A stretch of 64,000 nt of DNA from Bog-756 sp963841885 (GCA_963841885.1 CAWJEK010000023.1:1-64000); one strand, 5' to 3'. Numbered from the stretch's first letter, positions 17,701 to 30,199 are shown. Made by a program: numbers and translations. The notes: generated from the sequence alone by a model not told the origin.

Positions 17701-20700
17701 CCTGGGTGACGGTGAGTCCGGACGGGTCGGTGCCGACCGAGCCGGTGAAGTTCGGGTCGCCGGAGTACGTGGCGGTCAACGCGTAGGGGCCGCCGACGGG
17801 GAGGGCCTGGGATGTCGTGGTACAGGTGGAGGACGGCAGGTAGACGGTGCACAGGGTGGTCGCGCCCACACCCGCTCCCGTGGAGATCACGACCGTACCG
17901 GTCGGCGTGCCCGAGTACTGCGGGTCGACGGTGGCCGACAAGGTGGCACCGTCCTCGCTACCGAAGGCGACGCTGGTCGGGGCGACCGAGACCGTCGTGG
18001 TGGTCGAGGCCGGGACCACGGTGATGACCGACGACGTGGTCGCGGCCGAGGGCGAGAAGTTCGGGTCACCGGAGTAGGTGGCGGTGACCGCGTGGGTGCC
18101 GACCCCGAGCTGGACGCCGGACGGGGCGGTGCAGGTGGTGGTGGGCAGGGTGACCGAGCAGAGGGCGGTCGAGCCCGAAGTGAAGGCGACCGTGCCGGTG
18201 GGCGTGCCGGCGAAGGCGGGGGTGACGGTGGCCGTGAGCACGGAGGACGAGAGGTCGCCGTAGGTGACCGTCGAGGGGGAGGCCACGACCGAGGGGGTGG
18301 TGGCCGCCTTGGTGACGGTCATCGAGACGGGCGTCGACGACGAGCCCGTGTACGAGCTGTCCCCGGAGTAGGTGGCGGTGAAGAAGTAGGGTCCACCGAC
18401 CGCGAAGTCGGTATTGCCGGGGCTGCAGGTACCGGTGCCCCCGGACAGCGTGACCACGCACACCGTGGTCCCCGAGTAGGTCACGTCGACCGTCCCGGTC
18501 GGAACCCCGGCGCCGGTGTGGGCGATGGTGGTGGTGATGACGGCACTGGACTCGTTGCCGTAGGCCACCGACGGAGGTGACAGGGTGGCGATGGTGGTCG
18601 TCGAGTTGGAGGTGACGGTCAGGTTCTGGGATGAGGACGTCGACGTGGTGTAGTTGCCGTCACCGGAGTAGACGGCGATGACCGAGTAGGGCGAGGCCGA
18701 CGTGGCCAGGGCGGTGCCGGTTCCCTGGCAGGTGGAGGCGGGCAGGTCGATGGTGCACAGCGTCACGGGGGTGCCGGCCACGTAGGAGATGATGGCGATG
18801 GTGCCGGTGGGCGTGCCCGAGGTCGTGGGGCTGACGGCTGCGGTGAAGGTCGGGCTGATGCCGTAGAGGACCGACGACGCCGAGAGCACCAGGGACGTGG
18901 CCGTCGGGGCCTGGCTGACGGTCAGGGCGTTGGTGTCGGTGCCGGTCGAGGCCGAGAAGTTGGCGGACCCGGAGTACGTGGCGGTCAGGCTGTAGGCGGT
19001 TCCGGCGGCCAGGACGGTGTCGGCCGGGGTGCAGGTGGTGGCCGGCAGGGTGATGGTGCACAGGGTGGTCGTGCTCCCTCCGCCCACCGGGGTGGACGTG
19101 ACGGTGACCGTACCGGTCGGGGTGCCGGCGTAGGCCGGGGTCACGGCGGTGGTGACGAGGGCGGCATGCTCGGCGCCGTAGGTGACGCCGGCCGGAGCCA
19201 CGGTGACGGTGGTCGTGGTGGCGGCCTTGGTGACGGCCAGGTTGACCGGGTTGGTGGAGGTGACGCTGCCCGCGTAGTCGACGTCGCCGGTGTAGGTGGC
19301 GACCACCGGGTTGGTGGCCGAGACACCGAGCAGGGTGGGTGAGCTGACGGCGCAGCTGGCTGTGCCCCCGACCAGGGTGGCGGTGCAGAGGGTGACCAGG
19401 TTGGCGCCGGTGCCGGTGGTGATGTCGACCGTGCCGGTGGGCAGCGGGACCGGGGTGCCGAAGGAGGCGGTGTAGCTCACGGAGCTCTCGTTGCCGTAGG
19501 CGGTCGTGGTGGCCAGCGGGGTGAGGGTCAGGGTCAGACCGCTCGAGGGGGCCTGGACCACGGTGAGCTGGTTGGACGCCGTGCCGGCCGAGGCGGTGAA
19601 GTCGGGGTCGCCCGGATAGGTCGCCGACAGGGTGTAGGCCCCGGGGACCAGGCCGATGGCCGAGGTCGGGACACAGGTGGTGGCCCCGGTGGCCAGCGAC
19701 GCGGCCATGGTGCACAGCGTGGTGGCCTGGTTGGTGGCGTTGTTGGTGGCGATGACCGACACGTTGCCGGTGGGCGCGCCGGCCGCCGACGGGGCCGCGG
19801 TGACGATGGGGGTGAAGGTGGCCTGGGTCTCCTGGCCGACCACGACGGTGGCCGGGGTCTCGGTCAGGGTGGTGGTGGTCACGGCCGGGACGACGGTCAG
19901 GGTCTGGGCCGATGACAGCGAGCTCGAGAAGTTGGTGTCCCCGGAGTAGCTGGCCGTCAGGGAGAAGGGGCTGCCGGGCACGCTCAGGGCGGTGTCGGCC
20001 GGCGAGCAGGATCCCACGTTGTCGGACGCCGCGGCCAGGGTGATGGTGCAGAGCGTGAGGGCGCCGCTCTTGATGATGACGGTGCCGGTGGCGGTGCCGT
20101 AGGTGAAGCCGGGGGTCACGGTGGCGGTGATGGTGGTGGCCGACTCGCCACCGAACGTCACCACGCTGGTGGAGAGGACGAGTCCGGTGGTGGTCGGTGC
20201 GGGCACGACGGCCAGGTTCACGTTGGCCGTCGAGGTGACGGAACCGGAGTAGTTGACGTCGCCGGTGTAGGTGGCGACCACCGGATTGGTGGCCGAGACG
20301 GCCAGCTGGGTGGGCGAGGAGATCGAGCAGCTACCGGCGGCGTTGGTCAGGGTGACCGAGCACAACGTGACCAGGTCGGCCCCGGTGCCGGTGGTGACGT
20401 TCACCGTGCCGGTGGGGATGGGGCTGGCCGATCCGAGGGAGACGCTGTAGGTGACCGAGGTCTCGTTGCCGTAGGCCACCGACGTGGTCGAGGCGCTGAG
20501 GGCCAGGCTCAGCGAGCTGGCCGACGCCGGGGTGACGGTGAAGGTGGCGGTGCCGGTCGAGCCGGTGAAGTTGGTGTCGGCGCTGTAGGAGGTGGTGATG
20601 GTGTAGGTCCCGGTGGCCAGCAGCGAGCCGGACGCCGGCGAACAGGGTGTGGAGGCGGCGGCGCTGGCGGCGGAGATCGTGCAGAGGGGGGTGATGGTCG

Positions 20701-23700
20701 AGGTGGCGTTGTCGGTGGCCGTGATGGTGACGGTGCCGGTCGGGGTCCCCGCGGTGGAGGGTGTCGCCGTCAGGGTGGGCGTGAAGGCGGCCGTGGTCTC
20801 GTGGCCCAGCGAGATGGAGGTGGGGGCCGCGCTGATCGTCGAGGCCGTGGTGGCCTGGACCACGGTCAGGAAGCCGAAGGTGGCCGACGTGGTGAAGTTG
20901 GTGTCACCGGAGTAGGTGGCGATCACCGTGTACGAGCCGGCGGTCAGGAGGGTCTGGGAGGAGACGGTGCAGCTGGCCGTACCGGACGACAGGGTGGGGG
21001 CGGTGCACAGCGTCGTCGCGCCGGCCTTGAGGGACACGGTGCCGGAAGGCGTACCCGAGAACTGCGGGCCCACCGTGGCGGTCAGGGTGACGCCGGTCTC
21101 GGAGCCGTAGGTGACACTGGCGGCCGACAGGGAGAGCGAGGTGGTGGTCGAGGCCTTGTTGACGGTGAGGCTGAGGTTCTGGGAGGCCGGGGCCGAGAAG
21201 TTCACGTCGCCGCCGGGGACGTAGGCCACGGTGACCTGGTAGGCCGTGCCGGAGGCGGCCAGGGCGGCGGCCGAGGGTGTACACGTCCCCGTGCCGTTGG
21301 TCAGGGTCACGGTGCACAGCAACGTGGAGCCCTGCTTGAAGGTCACGGTGCCCGTGGGGGTGCCGGCTCCCGGCGAGGCCACGGTGGCGCTGAAGGTGGC
21401 CTGGGACTCGTTGCCGTAGATGACGGTGCCGGTCGAGACGCCGGGGGTGAGCACGGCGACGGCCTTGGTGATGGTCCAGGCCTTGGTGGGGGCGGTCGCC
21501 GGGGGGGCGAAGTTGGCGTCGCCCGAGTAGGTGGCGGTGATGGTGGCCGACTGCGGACTGAGGGCGGTGGCACTGGTCGGCGAACAGGAGGCGGCACCGG
21601 CGACGAGGGTGGCCGAGCACAGGGTCACGCCACCGGCGGTGTAGGTGACCGTCCCGGTCGGGGTCCCGGTGGTGGTCGACGCCACCGTCGAGGAGATGAC
21701 CTGCGCGGTCTCACTGCCGTAGGCCGTGGTGGTCTGGGTGGCGTTGAGGGTGACCGTGGTGGCGGTGGCCGAGATGGTGTTGGTCGAGGAGAGGCCGGTC
21801 GAGGCCAGGAAGTTGGCGTCCCCGGAGTAGGCGGCCTGGTAGACGATGCCGGTGCCGACGGGGACGGCCAGGGTGGTGGTGCAGGTGCCACCGGCGCCGC
21901 CGGCCGAGGCGGTGAGGGTGACGGTGCACAGGGGCTGGAGGACGCCGGGGGTGGTGATGGTGACCACGCCGGTGGGCGTGACGCCGCTCACCTGGGGCGC
22001 CACGGTGACGGCGAAGCTCTGGGGCTGGCCGTAGGTCGGGTTGGGGGTGGTCGGGGTGACCGTCGTGGTGGTGCCGGCCTTTTGGATGTTGGTCAGCGTC
22101 GTGCCGGTGCCGCTGGTGAAGTTGGTGTCACCCGAGTAGTTGGCCGTGAAGGTCACGTTGTTCTGGGTGGACAGCAGCAGGCTCGAGGTACACGATCCGG
22201 CCACGCTGCCGTAGGAGAGGACCGGTGACAGGGTGTAGGTGCACAGCGGGCTGAGGCCGGTCTGGGAGGAGAGGATGGTGACGGTGCCGGTCGGCGGTGG
22301 TGCCGGCGACGGCCGGGGTCACGGTGATGGCGAAGGAGGGCAGCTGGCCGTACACCGGGTTCTGGGGGTTGACGGTCACCGAGGTGGTGGCGCTCGAGCG
22401 GTTCACGAACGCGGTCGTGGTGCCGGTCGTGCCCGAGGCGAAGTTGGCGTCACCGGAGTAGGTGGCGGTGAACTTGTCGGCGCCGGTGGGCAGGAAGCCG
22501 AGGGCGGCGGACGGCGTGAAGGTGCACGAGCCGGTGTTGTCGGACGAGGCGGTCAGGGTCACCGTGCACAGCGTGGTGGTGACCAGGGGCTGTCCGGGAC
22601 CGGTCGACGTCTGGGCGGTCAGGGCCACGGTGCCGGTGGTGACGGTCCCGGCGAACTGGGGGGCCAGGGTGACCGTGTAGGTCATGGGCTGGCCGTAGGT
22701 GACGCCGGCCGGCGACGTGGTGATGCTGGTGACCAGGGCCGTCTCGGGGGCCATGTTGACGGCGGTGGTGCCCACCGAGCTGGTGAAGTCGGTGTCGCCG
22801 GAGTAGGTGGCGGTGAAGGGGACCTGTGTGCCACTCGGGACCTGGATGGACGAGTCGTAGCAGGTGCCGCTCCCGCTCACCAGGGTGGCCACACACAGCG
22901 TCTTGGCCGTCGACGGGGTGGTGATGGCCACCGTGCCGGTCGGGGTGTCGGTGTCGGCGGGGGTGGAGGGGGCGGCCGCGGTGGTGACGGTGAACTTGAG
23001 CGTCTGGCCGGAGACCGGGGCGGTGGAGCCGGTCGAGGTGGTGACGGCCACCGAGGTGACGGACGCGGCCTGGCCGACGGTGAGCGACAGCGAGCCGATG
23101 GAGGCGGCGTACCAGGGGTCGCCGGGGTAGGTGGCCTGGAGGACGTCGGACCCGCCCGGGAGACCGTCGGGCAGGGTGCAGCTGGCCACCGGAGGGTTGC
23201 TGGTGTTGAGGACGGCCGGGCTCTGGCAGGTGACCGGGGTGCCGTTGACGGAGAAGGTCAGGGTGCCGGTCGGCAGCTGGGCGGCGCCCGAGGACGGGGT
23301 GACGGGGGCGGTGAGGGTGACGGGCTGTCCGGTGACCGGGGCGGCCGGCGACGAGACGACCTGGGTGTTGGTGGCGAAGTAGACGACCTGCCAGGTGTAG
23401 GACGTGGCCCCGAGGTCCGAGTTGTAGCCGGCCTGGCCCGAGGAGTCGAGGTAGGCCACCGTGAACTTGTCGCTGCCCTTGAGCATGGGGAAGGCGGCGC
23501 AGGTGACGGTGGCGGTCGGCGAGCCGGTCACCGGCATGTCGGTGCAGTCGGGGGTGACCTCGCCGTTGGGGGCGGTCGGGAAGTCGGTGGGGTTGATGGC
23601 CACACCGTTCATGTAGAAGGTCACGCCGCCGTCGCCGTTGGCGGTGAAGGGGGTGGTGCCGGTAAGCGAGGACAGGGTCGCCTGGAGGGTGACGGGGGTG

Positions 23701-26700
23701 TAGACGGAGTAGACGACGTTGTTGGCCGGGTAGGTGTTGGCGTTGGACGGCAGCGGGTTGGTGAGGGTGATGGTGGTGTCGTCGGCCACCACGATCTGGT
23801 CCCAGGTGACCGGGCTCGGCGCGGTGGCCGCGGTGTAGTTGAGGTCGCCGGAGTAGGTGGCGGTGATGAGGTGGTCGCCGGGCAGCAGGTCGGTCGTCTG
23901 GGTGCACGAGGCCGTCGAGGTCCCGGTGTCGACGATGTGGCCGGTCGCCGGGTTGGTGGGCTGGACCAGGGGGACGGTGCACAGGGGGGTGGTGACGCCG
24001 AGGTAGGTGTCGGTGTAGGTCACCGTGCCGGTCGGGTTGACCAGGCCGCCGTTGGGGTCGGAGAAGGTGGTGACGTAGCTGACGGGAGCGTTCTCCACCG
24101 ACGCGTTGCCGTGGGTGGGGTGGGCGGTGGTGGAGGACGCGATGGTGACGGTGGGGGTGGCCGGGGCGTAGGCCGGGGCGGTGGTGGTCCCGGCGCTCCC
24201 GGTGTACTGGGTGTCCGCGTTGTAGGTGGCGGTGACCGGGTCCGCCGAGCCGACGGTGAAGTTGGCGCTCGAGAAGGTGCACGACGCGCCGCCGACGCCG
24301 GCCGAGACCGCGGTGACCGGGACGGTGCACAGATTCCCGGACGAGTCCGAGAAGGTCACGGTGCCGGTGGGGGTGAGCTGGTTGCCGAGGCCGATGCCCC
24401 CGGCGGTGACGGTGGCGGTGAAGGGGGTGGGCTGGCCGGTCACGTACGAGCCCGACGCCGGTCCGGCCACCGTGGTCGTGGTGGTGTTCTGGCCCACCTG
24501 CTGGTTGAAGGGGGCTCCGATGTTGTCCGAGGTGATGTAGTTGCTGCCGCCGGAGTACACCGCGGTGATGAGGTGGGAGCCGACCAGCATGGCCAGGCTG
24601 GCTTCGGCGCAGGTGGCCGTGGAGCTGCCCAATCCGGCGGTGACCGGCGCGGCCGTGCAGCCGGTGATGGGGGCGCCGTTGTCGTAGAAGGTGACGGTGC
24701 CGCCCGGCTCGATCTCGGTCGACTGGGAGGGCACGACGGTGGCGGTGTAGCTGGCCGGGATCCCGGCCCGGGACGGGTCGGCGGTGCCGGCTGCTGTCGG
24801 CCACGGTGGTCGAGGTGGCGCCCATGGACACGACCTGGGTGATGGTCGAGCTGGTCGAGGTGCCGTTGTAGTTGGCGTCCCCGGAGTAGACGGCGTAGAT
24901 GTGCTGGCTGCCGACCGGCATCAGCGATCCGTCCTCGGTGCACTGGAAGGTGGCGGCCGCGCCCGACGAGGAGTGGACGGGGACGGCGCTGCAGCCGGGC
25001 AGCACGCCACTGTCGTTGTAGAAGGCCACGGTGCCGGACGGCGTGAACAGCGAGTCGCCGTTGACCGAGGCGGTGTAGGTCACCGAGTCACCCACGTAGG
25101 ACGGTGACCCGGGACTGGAGACCGCCGTGGTGGTCGAGCCGGTCGGATGGGGGCTGACCTGCTGGGTGTGGGTGAAGGTGTCGCTGTCGAAGTAGGTGTC
25201 CCCGGAGTAGGTGACGGTGATGGTGTGGGTGCCGGCGGTCATGTCGGCGGCGGGCTCGGCGCACTCCCAGGTCGAGGTGCCGGGGACCGTCGACTGCGGG
25301 GACGTGAGGGTGCACAGCGTCGAGGTGGTGTCGGCCGGGTCGGTGTCGGTGACGGTGACGGTGCCCGGAGCGGTCGAGCCGGGGATCAGGGTGGAGAGGT
25401 TGTCGGCTGACAGGGTGATGGTGTAGTCGACCCCGACGGCGAGGCCGCTCGGGGAGGCCGGGCTGGCCGTCACGTCGATGGAGATCGGGGCGGTGGTGAC
25501 GATCTGGGTCAGGGTGGGCGACGTCGAGCCGCCGAAATTGGCGTCCCCGGAGTACGTCGCGGTGATGTCGTGGTTCGTCGGGAGCTGGCCGGGGGCGGTC
25601 TGCTGGGTGGCCGGAGCGGTGCAGGTGGCCGTCGTGCCGTTGAACGCCGCGGCGGCACACAGGACGGTCGACCCGTCGGAGAAGCTGACGGTGCCGGTGG
25701 CGGGGATGGCGCTGCCCCCGGTGATCGCCACCACCGCGGTGTAGGTGACGGGCAGGCCGGCCGTGGTGGGATTGGCGGATGACGTCACCGTGGTGGCGGT
25801 GGTTCCCTGGATGACCGTCTGGGTGAGGGTGGGCGACGTCGAGGTCGCGTAGTTGGTGGTGGCCGTGTAGACGGCGGTGATGAGGTGCGGCCCCAGGGTC
25901 ATGGAGGCGGCCGGCTCGGTGCAGGTGGCCGTCACGGTGGTGCCCGCGGTGGTGGCCACGTTGGTGCAGCCGGCGATGGCGGTGCCACCGTCCTTGAAGG
26001 TGACCGTGCTGGTCAGGGGGAAGGGCGGGCTGGTGGCCGTGGTGGTGGCCGTGTAGGTGACCGACTGGCCGACGGGCGAGTTGTTGAGCGACGTGGTGAC
26101 CGTGGTGGAGGTCGACGCGGCAGTCACGGTCTGGGTCAGGGACGTGTTCGACGTGGCGAAGTTGGCGTCCCCGGCGTAGGTGGCGGTGACGCTGTGGGCG
26201 CCACCGGTCATGGAGCTGCCGGGCTCGGTGCAGGTGGCGTCGACCACGCCGGGGGTGGCGGTGGCGGCCGAGGCCACGGTACAGAGCGTGGTGGCGCCGT
26301 CCTTGAAGACGATGTTCCCGGTCGGGTTGGTGGTCACGCCGTTGCCGGCGGTGACGGTGGCCGTGTAGGTGACGGCCGTGCCGAGGGTGGACGGGGAGGC
26401 GGGGGCCGATCCGAGGACGGTGGCCGTCGAGTCCAGGACGACGACCTGGCTGAGTGAACCGTTGGTGCCGGCCGCGAAGTCGGTGTCGCCCGAGTAGGTC
26501 GACGAGATGGCGTGGGTGCCGATGGTCATGGAGGCCGCGGGCTCGGTACAGGTGGCGTGGGCCACGCCGGCCGAGACGGCACTGAGGGCGGCGGTGGCGC
26601 ACAGGACGCCGGCACCGTCGCTGAACGAGACGGTGCCCGTCGGAGTGAAGGCGGTCACTCCCCCGCCGGCGGTGACGGTGGCCGTGTAGGTGACGGCGAC

Positions 26701-27192
26701 GCCATAGGGCGACGGGGAGGCCGGGGACGAAGTGACCGCCGTGGTCGGCGTGTTCTTGGTGACGGTCTGGGTCAGGGTGGCCGAGGCGGAGGTGGTGTAG
26801 GTCGCATCCCCGCTGTAGCTGGCCACGATGGGGTGACTGCCGGCCGACATGGTCGCCGCGGCGGGGGTGCACTGGGCGCTGGCGTCAGGAGACGTGCCGG
26901 CCACCAGGGCCACCGCGATGCAGCCGGCGATGGCGGTGCCGTTGTCGGTGAAGGAGACGGACCCCGTGGGGGTGGCCCCCGAGCCACTGGTCGGGGCCAC
27001 GGTGGCGGTGTAGGTGACGGGGGCGGCCAGGGCCGAGGTGGGGCTCGAGGAGGCGAGGGTGGTGGTGGAGCCCGTGGTGCCGGCCGCACCTGCCGGGGTG
27101 GTGATGGCGGCCAGGGAGGTGATCGAACTGATCAACAGGGTCACCGCGAGGGCCGCGGTGCGGCCTACTCGTCTCGGCTTCGCTGCTCTCAT
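14033..27192 (-). CDS. Giant secreted Ig-like repeat protein with six C-terminal GYW repeats (two frameshifts as read)
   Basis: ATG 27192 gives an N-terminal MRAAKPRRVGRTAALAV, a hydrophobic segment and an A-x-A type site (TTPAGAAG), a Sec signal peptide. Then come 38 Ig-like modules of about 95-115 residues, each with PTGTVT-type, LC(T/S)VTL-type and A(T/S)YSGDxNF-type strands, resembling bacterial Ig-like domain 3 (Big_3_5). The last 260 residues are six copies of about 42 residues, GYWxVAxDGGVFxFGDA. Total stitched length is about 4386 residues. Frame changes near 24785 and 22295 split the reading into three blocks, with no loss of module phase. No sortase motif or C-terminal membrane anchor is seen. 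Adhesion or a surface role is inferred. Confidence 0.82.
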
Positions 27193-27372
27193 CGGTGACT
27201 CCTCAGCGAGGGTGCACGCCCCGTCGGACGGATCACCTTGCGGGTTTGAACTTCGTGAACCTCGTGCACTGCGAACGCGGTACCGGATCCGGGTGCCCGT
27301 CGGTTCGGTCTTCGGTCATGGCACCGAATCCCGGGTGCGGGTCGGACGATCGGATCCAGCAAACGCTGGAAT

Positions 27373-27385
27373 TGCATCTGATGCA
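27373..27385. promoter_or_regulatory. Palindrome upstream of the giant gene
   Basis: TGCATC T GATGCA is a perfect dyad about 180 bases before the ATG at 27192. It could bind a regulator of the giant gene. No regulator is adjacent, so this rests on symmetry alone. Confidence 0.3.
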
Positions 27386-27430
27386 TCGACAGGAGCAACC
27401 ACCCACTTGAGCCGGATGTGGGTTCGGTGT

Positions 27431-27459
27431 CCGATCAGAGCCGTTGATCCTCTGATCGG
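27431..27459 (-). terminator. Hairpin downstream of the carboxymuconolactone decarboxylase-like gene
   Basis: CCGATCAGAG and CTCTGATCGG are perfect ten-base arms around a nine-base loop, about 120 bases after the stop at 27580 in the transcribed direction. There is no T-run. It is a likely terminator of the minus-strand operon before the giant gene. Confidence 0.5.
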
Positions 27460-27579
27460 CCCGAGGTGGACGTCCTCGCACGGGTCGTGCGTGGACCACC
27501 CCACGGGAAGATCGGGCCCGGGGCCCGATCGTGGTCGGGTGGGAGGGTCGACATCAGGCTGTCGACCGGCTCCGGCGGA

Positions 27580-27990
27580 CTACGCCGGACCGTCCTCGTC
27601 GCCCCACCCGGGCGAGCCGTCGGCGATCCAGGTGCCGATGACCTCCTCGCACGGAACGATCAGGCCGGACACGTTCGGGTACCCCGCATAGGGGGCGAGC
27701 ATGACCAGGGTCTCCCGCAGTTCGTCCGGGGTGAGCTCCCCCCGCTTGAGCGCGGCCCGGGCCTGGATCTTCCACGTGTCGACCTGGCCGCTGGCGGCGA
27801 TGACCCCCATGAGCAGCAGCCGGCGTGAGCGGATGTCCAGCACGTCACGCCGCCAGACCTGGTCGAAGAGGGTCGGGACCATGACGTCGTTGAACGCCAT
27901 GGTGCCCTCGGGCAGGGTGACGACGTCACCCGCGTAGACGTCTCGCAGGATCTCGAGACCACGTTCGTAGGATGCGGAGTCGTCGGTCAT
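27580..27990 (-). CDS. Carboxymuconolactone decarboxylase-family protein
   Basis: The start at ATG 27990 begins MTDDSASYERGLEILRDVYA. The remainder (FDQVWRRDVLDIRSRRLLLM, QVDTWKIQARAALKRGELTP, DELRETLVMLAPYAGYPN) is the classic CMD/PcaC-like helical pattern with the ELRE...YAGYP block. It is 136 residues, a normal size. The AhpD CxxC redox pair is absent, so a decarboxylase-like or ring-cleavage accessory role is likelier than peroxidase. It is the third gene of the operon with the dehydrogenase and the SnoaL-like gene. Confidence 0.8.
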   Translation of the reverse strand: MTDDSASYERGLEILRDVYAGDVVTLPEGTMAFNDVMVPTLFDQVWRRDVLDIRSRRLLLMGVIAASGQVDTWKIQARAALKRGELTPDELRETLVMLAPYAGYPNVSGLIVPCEEVIGTWIADGSPGWGDEDGPA

Positions 27991-28028
27991 GGCGTTGTCC
28001 CTTCGTCGGGGTGCAGGTGCTGCACCGG

Positions 28029-28906
28029 TCAGGCGTCGTCGGCCGTCGTGGTGGCCTCGGGGGGCAGACGGTACGTGCGGAAGAACTCCGCGTCGGCCAG
28101 CGTGCGGGCGGGGAGGTCCACGTCCCGGCGGTCGCCCACCAGCCGCATGAGTTCGAGGTCCTTCTGGATGATGGCACCGGAGGTCCGGCGCATCGGCAGG
28201 ATGTTGTGGTCCTCGATGATGCTGTCCGGGAGTTCGTGGAGGCCGAAGAACATCTCGCCCATCTGGCCGAGCTGCCCGTTGGCCCGCATCGCCTCCTTGA
28301 GACCCTCGACAGGTAGGTCGAGTTCCTTCGCCAGGCGGACGGCTTCGGCCACGCCGAGGTGCGACACGTAGGTCTGGAGGTTGAGACACAGCTTCAGCAG
28401 GTTGGCGTTACCCAGGGGGCCGGCCTGGACGAGGGTCTCCCCGCACGCCGACAACACCGGTTCCAGCGCGGCGATGTCGTCCAGATCTCCTCCAGTAGAA
28501 AGGTGGTCCGGCCTTCGGCCGCCGCGACATGCCCACCGGTGAGGCACGCCTCGACGATCCGGACCCCGTGCGGGGCGGCCTCGGCGGCGGCCCACTCGAC
28601 CGTCTCGGGGAGCACCGTGCTGTGGATGGCCACGACGGCGCCCCCGGCCAGGTTGGCCAGCAGACCGTCCGGGCCGTCGAGTACCGCCCGCACATGGGAA
28701 TCGGCGGGGACGCAGATGCCCACGACGTCCGACGAGTGCCCCACCTCGGCCACCGAGGAGGCGCCGGTCGCCCCCAGCGCCACGACGGCCTCCAGCGGTG
28801 CCGGGTCGAGGTCGAACACGGTCGGCCGGAGCCCGGCCCGCAGCATGCTCTCGACCAGTGGCCGACCGATCAGGCCGATGCCGATGAATCCGATGCGCGT
28901 GCTCAT
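28029..28906 (-). CDS. 3-hydroxyisobutyrate dehydrogenase-like NAD(P) oxidoreductase, one frameshift
   Basis: ATG 28906 overlaps the stop of the upstream gene (ATGA). The Rossmann start STRIGFIGIGLIGRPLVESM, VGICVPADSHVRAVL and LTGGHVAAAEG mark the beta-hydroxyacid dehydrogenase family; the usual substrate motif is DAPVSGG, here EACLTGG. A frame change near 28490 leads into LGNANLLKLCLNLQTYVSHL, containing the catalytic-Lys region (NLLKL), and a helical C-terminal domain ending at 28029. The stitched length of about 292 residues is standard. It probably oxidises a short beta-hydroxy acid; the exact substrate is unknown. Confidence 0.78.
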
Positions 28907-29354
28907 GGCGAGTCCTCCGGGGATTCTTGGCGGCGGGAACCGGGCGTCAGTGACGGGCTGAGCAACGTGCGGGTCGTGCGGAACGTCCGATGAGCGATCT
29001 GCCATCCCTGGGCGCCGCACCGGAGGCGGTCCTGATAGGTCCCTACCGTGTCGATCCAGTCGTCGGGGTGGCTGGCCAGGACGGTGACCGCATGGACGTA
29101 GGCGAGCGACGACGCCCGGTCGCCGTCCACCTCGACGTGGAAGTTCGAGAGGTGGTGCTGGGTGGGACCCATCCCGGCGTGGGCGTCCTCCATGAAGGCG
29201 ACGAGATCGCCGGCGCCCCGCCACGATCCGATGGCGCCGTAGTCGCTCGTGGCGTCGTCGGTGAACAGGTCCGCAGCAGCGGCCAGTCCTTGCCGTCGAT
29301 GGCCCGGGCGTAGCGGACGAGCACAGCTACGATCTCCTCGCTGTCCGCTCCCAT
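28903..29354 (-). CDS. SnoaL-like/NTF2-fold small protein, one frameshift
   Basis: ATG 29354 gives MGADSEEIVAVLVRYARAID and GKDWPLL; after an indel near 29275 the frame continues DLFTDDATSDYGAIGSWRGA, GDLVAFMEDAHAGMGPTQHH and LSNFHVEVDGDRASSLAYVH. This is the SnoaL_4 / ring-hydroxylating-dioxygenase-beta-like pattern seen in many aromatic and steroid catabolic operons. It is about 150 residues. It is the first gene of the minus-strand operon, downstream of the ACACGTGT element shared with the glycosidase. The reaction is unknown. Confidence 0.72.
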
Positions 29355-29412
29355 TCGCCACTTCCCCCCGTCGCCGGGCTGCGCCGGTCGACACCGGCCG
29401 GCGGCGGCCACC

Positions 29413-29445
29413 TTGCCAGATGGGTTTACACGTGTCAACCTCAAG
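29413..29445. promoter_or_regulatory. Shared promoter/operator element, copy 1
   Basis: The element has TTGCCA at 29413-29418 and a dyad GTTTACACGTGTCAAC at 29424-29439 (one mismatch in eight-base arms), followed by CTCA and GGG. The same arrangement recurs at 30200-30233. On the minus strand it offers a perfect TTGACA at 29432-29437. It sits between the divergent SnoaL-like and TetR genes, so that TetR is the natural candidate binder. Confidence 0.6.
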
Positions 29446-29552
29446 GGGATGGGACGAAGCTCGGCGGGTCACGACCGCACACGCGGATGACCGGAGGGAT
29501 AACGGATGTCCGACCCGATGACCCCTTCGCCCGGCAGGCAGCAGGTTCGCCC

Positions 29553-30142
29553 ATGACCAACACCGAGATCTGTCCGATCGCGCCACCAGCCCCCGCCAAT
29601 GGTTGTCCGAGCGACAGTCGGCGACGGTGGCGACACTGCTGGAGGCCGGCCTCGCGGAGGTCCGGGACGTCGGGTTCGACAAGATGACGATCCGATCCGT
29701 CGCGCAGCGGGCGGGCATGACCCACACGACCGTCTACGGCTACTTCACCTCTAAGGCCCACCTGATCTCCGAGCTGTACTGGCGCCGGACCCAGGCCATG
29801 TCGGAGCCCGTGACATCCGCCGACGGGTCGTTCGTCGGGCGGGTCCGCGCCGCGTTCGAGGAACCGGCCGCCATGCTCGCCGCCGACCCCGCGCTCTCAC
29901 GCGCCGTCTTCGTGGCGATCATCTCCGACGAGCCCGATGTGCGTCGGCTGCGCGGGGCGGTCGCCGCCGAACTCATCAGCCGGCTGCGGATCGCTCTCGG
30001 GCCCTTCGACGAGCCGGAACTGGTCGGCACCCTCCTGATGGGGTACAGCGGGGCGATGATGCTGGTGGGAACCGGCACGCGGGACTTCCTCGAAGTGATC
30101 CCCCGCATGGAGACGCTGGCGCGACTCATCGATCCTTCCTGA
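29553..30142 (+). CDS. TetR-family regulator, probable N-terminal frameshift
   Basis: The HTH is VATLLEAGLAEVRDVGFDKM, TIRSVAQRAGMTHTTVYGYF, then TSKAHLISELY. The rest (FVAIISDEPDVRRLRGAVAA, VGTLLMGYSGAMMLVGTG) is a TetR ligand domain. The open frame begins at TTG 29603, but ATG 29553 (MTNTEICPIAPPAPA) joins smoothly to QWLSERQSATVA if one C is added near 29600, so I favour that start. The gene is divergent from the catabolic operon and upstream of the glycosidase; both have the same ACACGTGT element. It probably represses both. The inducer is unknown. Confidence 0.78.
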
Positions 30143-30199
30143 ACGTGCATGGCTTCGGCCGGGCACGAGCGGACGGCAGGGAACCCGCTCGGGCCACCC

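Larger units (their letters stand above)
27193..27579. other. Intergenic region upstream of the giant gene
   Basis: No gene is supported here. It holds the hairpin at 27431-27459, a 13-base palindrome TGCATC T GATGCA at 27373-27385, and the presumed promoter and leader of the giant gene. I see no recognisable riboswitch. Confidence 0.5.

Noticed and set aside
22290..24800. Programmed frameshifts in the giant gene
   Set aside because: No slippery heptamer or stimulatory structure is seen, and similar indels occur across many genes.
22239..24842. Plus-strand frame of 867 codons
   Set aside because: Mirror of the Ig-like modules; Gly-rich, no recognisable domain.
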